A DNA stretch of 5,833 bases from Anaerolineae bacterium CG2_30_58_95 (GTDB lineage Bacteria; Chloroflexota; Anaerolineae; Anaerolineales; Villigracilaceae). Position 1 is the stretch's first letter. Each line of letters begins with the position of its first letter. The stretch lies in NCBI GenBank assembly GCA_001872165.1, contig MNXK01000073.1, forward strand, positions 1-5,833, written 5' to 3'. Below the pieces are notes generated by a model. The model did no database searches. It worked only from the letters and a program-made list of their open reading frames with translations, and was not told the origin of the DNA. The position numbers were made by a program, and so were the translations under genes. Below, one piece after another: positions 4,688 to 5,833 of this stretch.

Positions 4688-5002
4688 CTGGCCCTGCGAC
4701 CGGCCTCCCGTCTACTGCGGCGGCTGGCAAGCCGCGTCGTCCGGCAAGATGGGAGCGCGGTGAGCGTGGATGTCACCCAATGGCACGATTATTCCATCCG
4801 CTGGCAGGCCGATGCTGTTGCCTTTCTCGTAGATGGCGCGGAGATATTGCGCACGCCCCTCGCCCCGCGCGGCCCGCTCGGACTGGTGCTGTGGATGGAC
4901 AACCAATACGCCGCCTGGAGGCCAGATGGAAGCCTGGGCTACGGCACGCTGGCGAATCCCGCAGCATGGCTGGAAATCGAGAACATCGTAGCATCCTGGT
5001 GA
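4688..5002 (+). pseudogene. 5'-truncated copy of the lectin-like gene
   Basis: The 104 codons ALRPASRLLRRLASRVV through LEIENIVASW are homologous to the C-terminal third of the 3160-4005 product, keeping WHDYSIRWQADAVAFLVDG and GPLGLVLWMDNQYAAW. The preceding frame runs back to a TGA near 4650 without an ATG, and no N-terminal jelly-roll half is present. A GTG at 4760 could give an 80-residue product but lacks a convincing ribosome site and would be half a domain. The frame is still open, so the truncation is recent or the fragment is tolerated as a carrier of the promoter that follows it. Confidence 0.8.
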
Positions 5003-5018
5003 TATTTTTCAGCGTTCC

Positions 5019-5047
5019 TTTACTTTTGTTTACGGATTTGCTATACT
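5019..5047 (+). promoter_or_regulatory. Second copy of the extended -10 promoter
   Basis: TTTACT (5019-5024), a 17-bp spacer ending TGC, and TATACT (5042-5047), identical in these elements to the higBA promoter. Expected start near 5054, exactly at a GTG that opens a 24-codon frame. It points toward the remnant at 5098-5265 and the MtrA-like gene. Confidence 0.65.
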
Positions 5048-5097
5048 GTTAGCGTGGGTAAGTTGATTTTCCATCTTTTTCGGTTTTCACAGCCTAA

Positions 5098-5265
5098 AAG
5101 GGATTATACCGTCCGTATAAGCAGCTGATCCGCGAGTTAAACGCCATTACTCTGATTGACTTACAGCCTTTGGTAGCGACGAGTGGCATAGCGGAACATA
5201 TCAGAACGGGGTTGCCGCTTGAGAGTTCGATGCTTGTCGCTCCGTGCTCTTTTTTCTTGGGGTAA
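5098..5265 (+). pseudogene. Unrecognised gene remnant, C-terminal piece
   Basis: An open frame of 55 codons without ATG, GTG or TTG near its beginning encodes a protein-like sequence, containing YRPYKQLIRELNAITLIDL and VATSGIAEHIRTGLPLESS. A TAA (5095-5097) precedes it in frame and TAA (5263-5265) ends it. A 24-codon frame from GTG 5054 overlaps it one base out of phase (ending at 5128) and contains LIFHLFRF and PKRDY. A single-base slip around AAAAGGG (5096-5102) or the following bases would join the two into a product of about 70-80 residues. I do not recognise the family. The stretch 5054-5291 is noticeably AT-richer than the lectin-like copies and holds no other gene. It may be what remains of the gene originally upstream of the MtrA-like gene. 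Confidence 0.4.
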
Positions 5266-5291
5266 GCTTCTGGGCGACGCAATGTCAAGTT

Positions 5292-5299
5292 AAGGAGGT
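5292..5299 (+). promoter_or_regulatory. Very strong Shine-Dalgarno upstream of the MtrA-like gene
   Basis: AAGGAGGT, a near-perfect anti-16S match, is 6 bp before ATG 5306-5308. It marks the likely original start, although that frame closes at 5345-5347. Confidence 0.85.
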
Positions 5300-5305
5300 A
5301 TGTCT

Positions 5306-5347
5306 ATGAATGACGTGACCGTACTCGATATCAGGGGGGCCTGCTGA
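5306..5347 (+). other. Thirteen-codon open frame: disrupted start of the MtrA-like gene or leader peptide
   Basis: ATG with an ideal ribosome site encodes MNDVTVLDIRGAC and stops at TGA 5345-5347. A run of six G (5333-5338 region, CAGGGGGGCC) lies just before the stop. The downstream MtrA-like frame is the same phase and begins right after this TGA, so the sequence shows an in-phase stop rather than a simple phase change; two compensating indels or a point mutation would be needed. In the +1 frame after the G run the peptide GLLTKDS appears, which also looks coding. A regulatory leader peptide is the alternative. Confidence 0.45.
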
Positions 5348-5398
5348 CCAAAGACAGCCGGTGTTGGTCAACACCTGGTCAATCTGGCAGTCGGCAAC

Positions 5399-5833
5399 AT
5401 GTTGAAGGTCGTTTTCGATGCGCTGCTTCGGGAAAAGATGGAGGACCTCGTGGCTGAGAAAAACTGCAAGATCTTGCAACTGGATGACGAAGAGGGCGTC
5501 CTTACGGCAATCATCAAAAAAGAGGCGCCCTCGGTCGAGATGCTGAAGGTGAGCCCCGTAGAAGATTATCCCACCGAACCAGGCTGTTTCTTGCGTGGCA
5601 ACGACTACTCGCCGGCGGCGGTGGTGGTCCTGCTGAACGCGCCTTACGGAACCTTGCCACCTGAGGTGCAAAATGCCCCGCCTGAAATCGAAAAGCTGGT
5701 GAGGGTGGCTGTCGAAACGGGGGCAGCCCTCGCAGGAACATTGCAGACGGAGAATATCGGGATAGAGAAGATTGTCTGCAACGTGGTGGGCAATCCCAAC
5801 ATCCGCTACCTGGTCCTCTGCGGAGAGGAAGTG
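5399..5833 (+). CDS. MtrA-like protein (tetrahydromethanopterin S-methyltransferase subunit A family), partial
   Basis: From ATG 5399 there are 145 codons open to the window end; the same frame is open back to 5348. Residues 1-55 form an N-terminal region with no family I recognise (FDALLREKMEDLVAEKN). From 57 the MtrA pattern follows: YPTEPGCFLRGN, SPAAVVVLLNAPYG (71-84), then ETGAALAGTLQTENIGIEKI (106-125), NVVGNPNIRYLVLCGEEV (128-145). In methanogens MtrA carries the corrinoid of the membrane methyltransferase; its cobalamin-ligand His comes shortly after the GxEV segment, just beyond this window. Bacterial relatives exist in organisms that are not methanogens, and their role is unsettled; methyl transfer in one-carbon metabolism is inference. 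No membrane segment is visible. ATG 5399 has no good ribosome site, so the true start is probably 5306. Confidence 0.8.
   Translation, partial: MLKVVFDALLREKMEDLVAEKNCKILQLDDEEGVLTAIIKKEAPSVEMLKVSPVEDYPTEPGCFLRGNDYSPAAVVVLLNAPYGTLPPEVQNAPPEIEKLVRVAVETGAALAGTLQTENIGIEKIVCNVVGNPNIRYLVLCGEEV

Larger units (their letters stand above)
4687..5053 (+). repeat. Direct repeat copy B: truncated lectin-like gene tail plus promoter
   Basis: Second copy of 3690-4056, starting at CCTGGCCCTGCGACCGG and ending after TATACTGTTAGC. Together the two copies enclose higBA, so recombination between them would delete it as a 997-bp circle. Differences cluster in the final 25 codons of the coding part and are sparse elsewhere. 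Confidence 0.95.

Noticed and set aside
4630..5052. Frame of 140 codons over direct repeat copy B
   Set aside because: It is out of phase with the homologous coding frame and reads an Arg/Gly/Pro-rich product typical of shadow frames.
5285..5671. Minus-strand frame of 128 codons
   Set aside because: Antisense to the MtrA-like frame, which has a clear family match.

Overview
The window looks like a piece of a GC-rich bacterial chromosome, most likely a member of the Chloroflexota (Anaerolineae-like). That assignment is an inference. It rests on the mix of a lectin-like GH16-related protein, a bacterial MtrA-like protein, a ribbon-helix-helix gene that would normally be followed by an HNH gene, and abundant short dispersed and tandem repeats. 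No rRNA, tRNA or CRISPR array was seen.

Left part (1-2589) is an ordinary housekeeping block read leftwards: a metallo-beta-lactamase-fold protein (2538-1813), a 100-residue protein of unknown function (1806-1504), the adenine glycosylase MutY (1429-365), and the N-terminal 109 codons of protein-L-isoaspartate methyltransferase (328-1, running off the window). DNA and protein damage repair are therefore neighbours. Repeats decorate the joints: a 29-bp perfect palindrome that supplies the mutY stop codon, seven heptamers of AGTAATC type upstream of mutY, and a triple tandem repeat of small hairpins inside the 3' end of the metallo-beta-lactamase-fold gene.

A divergent promoter region (about 2557-2638) separates this block from a rightward accessory region (2611-5833). 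That region reads as a scrapyard of small modules. It holds an RHH antitoxin-like gene whose overlapping partner survives only as an apparent HNH N-terminus. Next is a GH16/lectin-like gene carrying an in-frame palindromic element of the kind that encodes the peptide CHCEERSDEA. A HigB-type toxin gene follows, with a short HigA-like antitoxin lacking any helix-turn-helix domain. After it comes a second, 5'-truncated copy of the lectin-like gene tail, and then a gene remnant.

The most distinctive structure is a 367-bp direct repeat (3690-4056 and 4687-5053; about 91% identical by hand count, no indels) that flanks higBA exactly. Each copy consists of the lectin gene 3' end plus a good extended -10 promoter, so the same promoter is placed in front of two different downstream units.

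The right end (5306-5833) has a very strong Shine-Dalgarno followed by an ATG that meets a stop after 13 codons at a G6 run. An open frame then encodes a protein with a clear similarity to subunit A of tetrahydromethanopterin S-methyltransferase (MtrA), cut by the window edge just before the expected cobalamin-ligand histidine.
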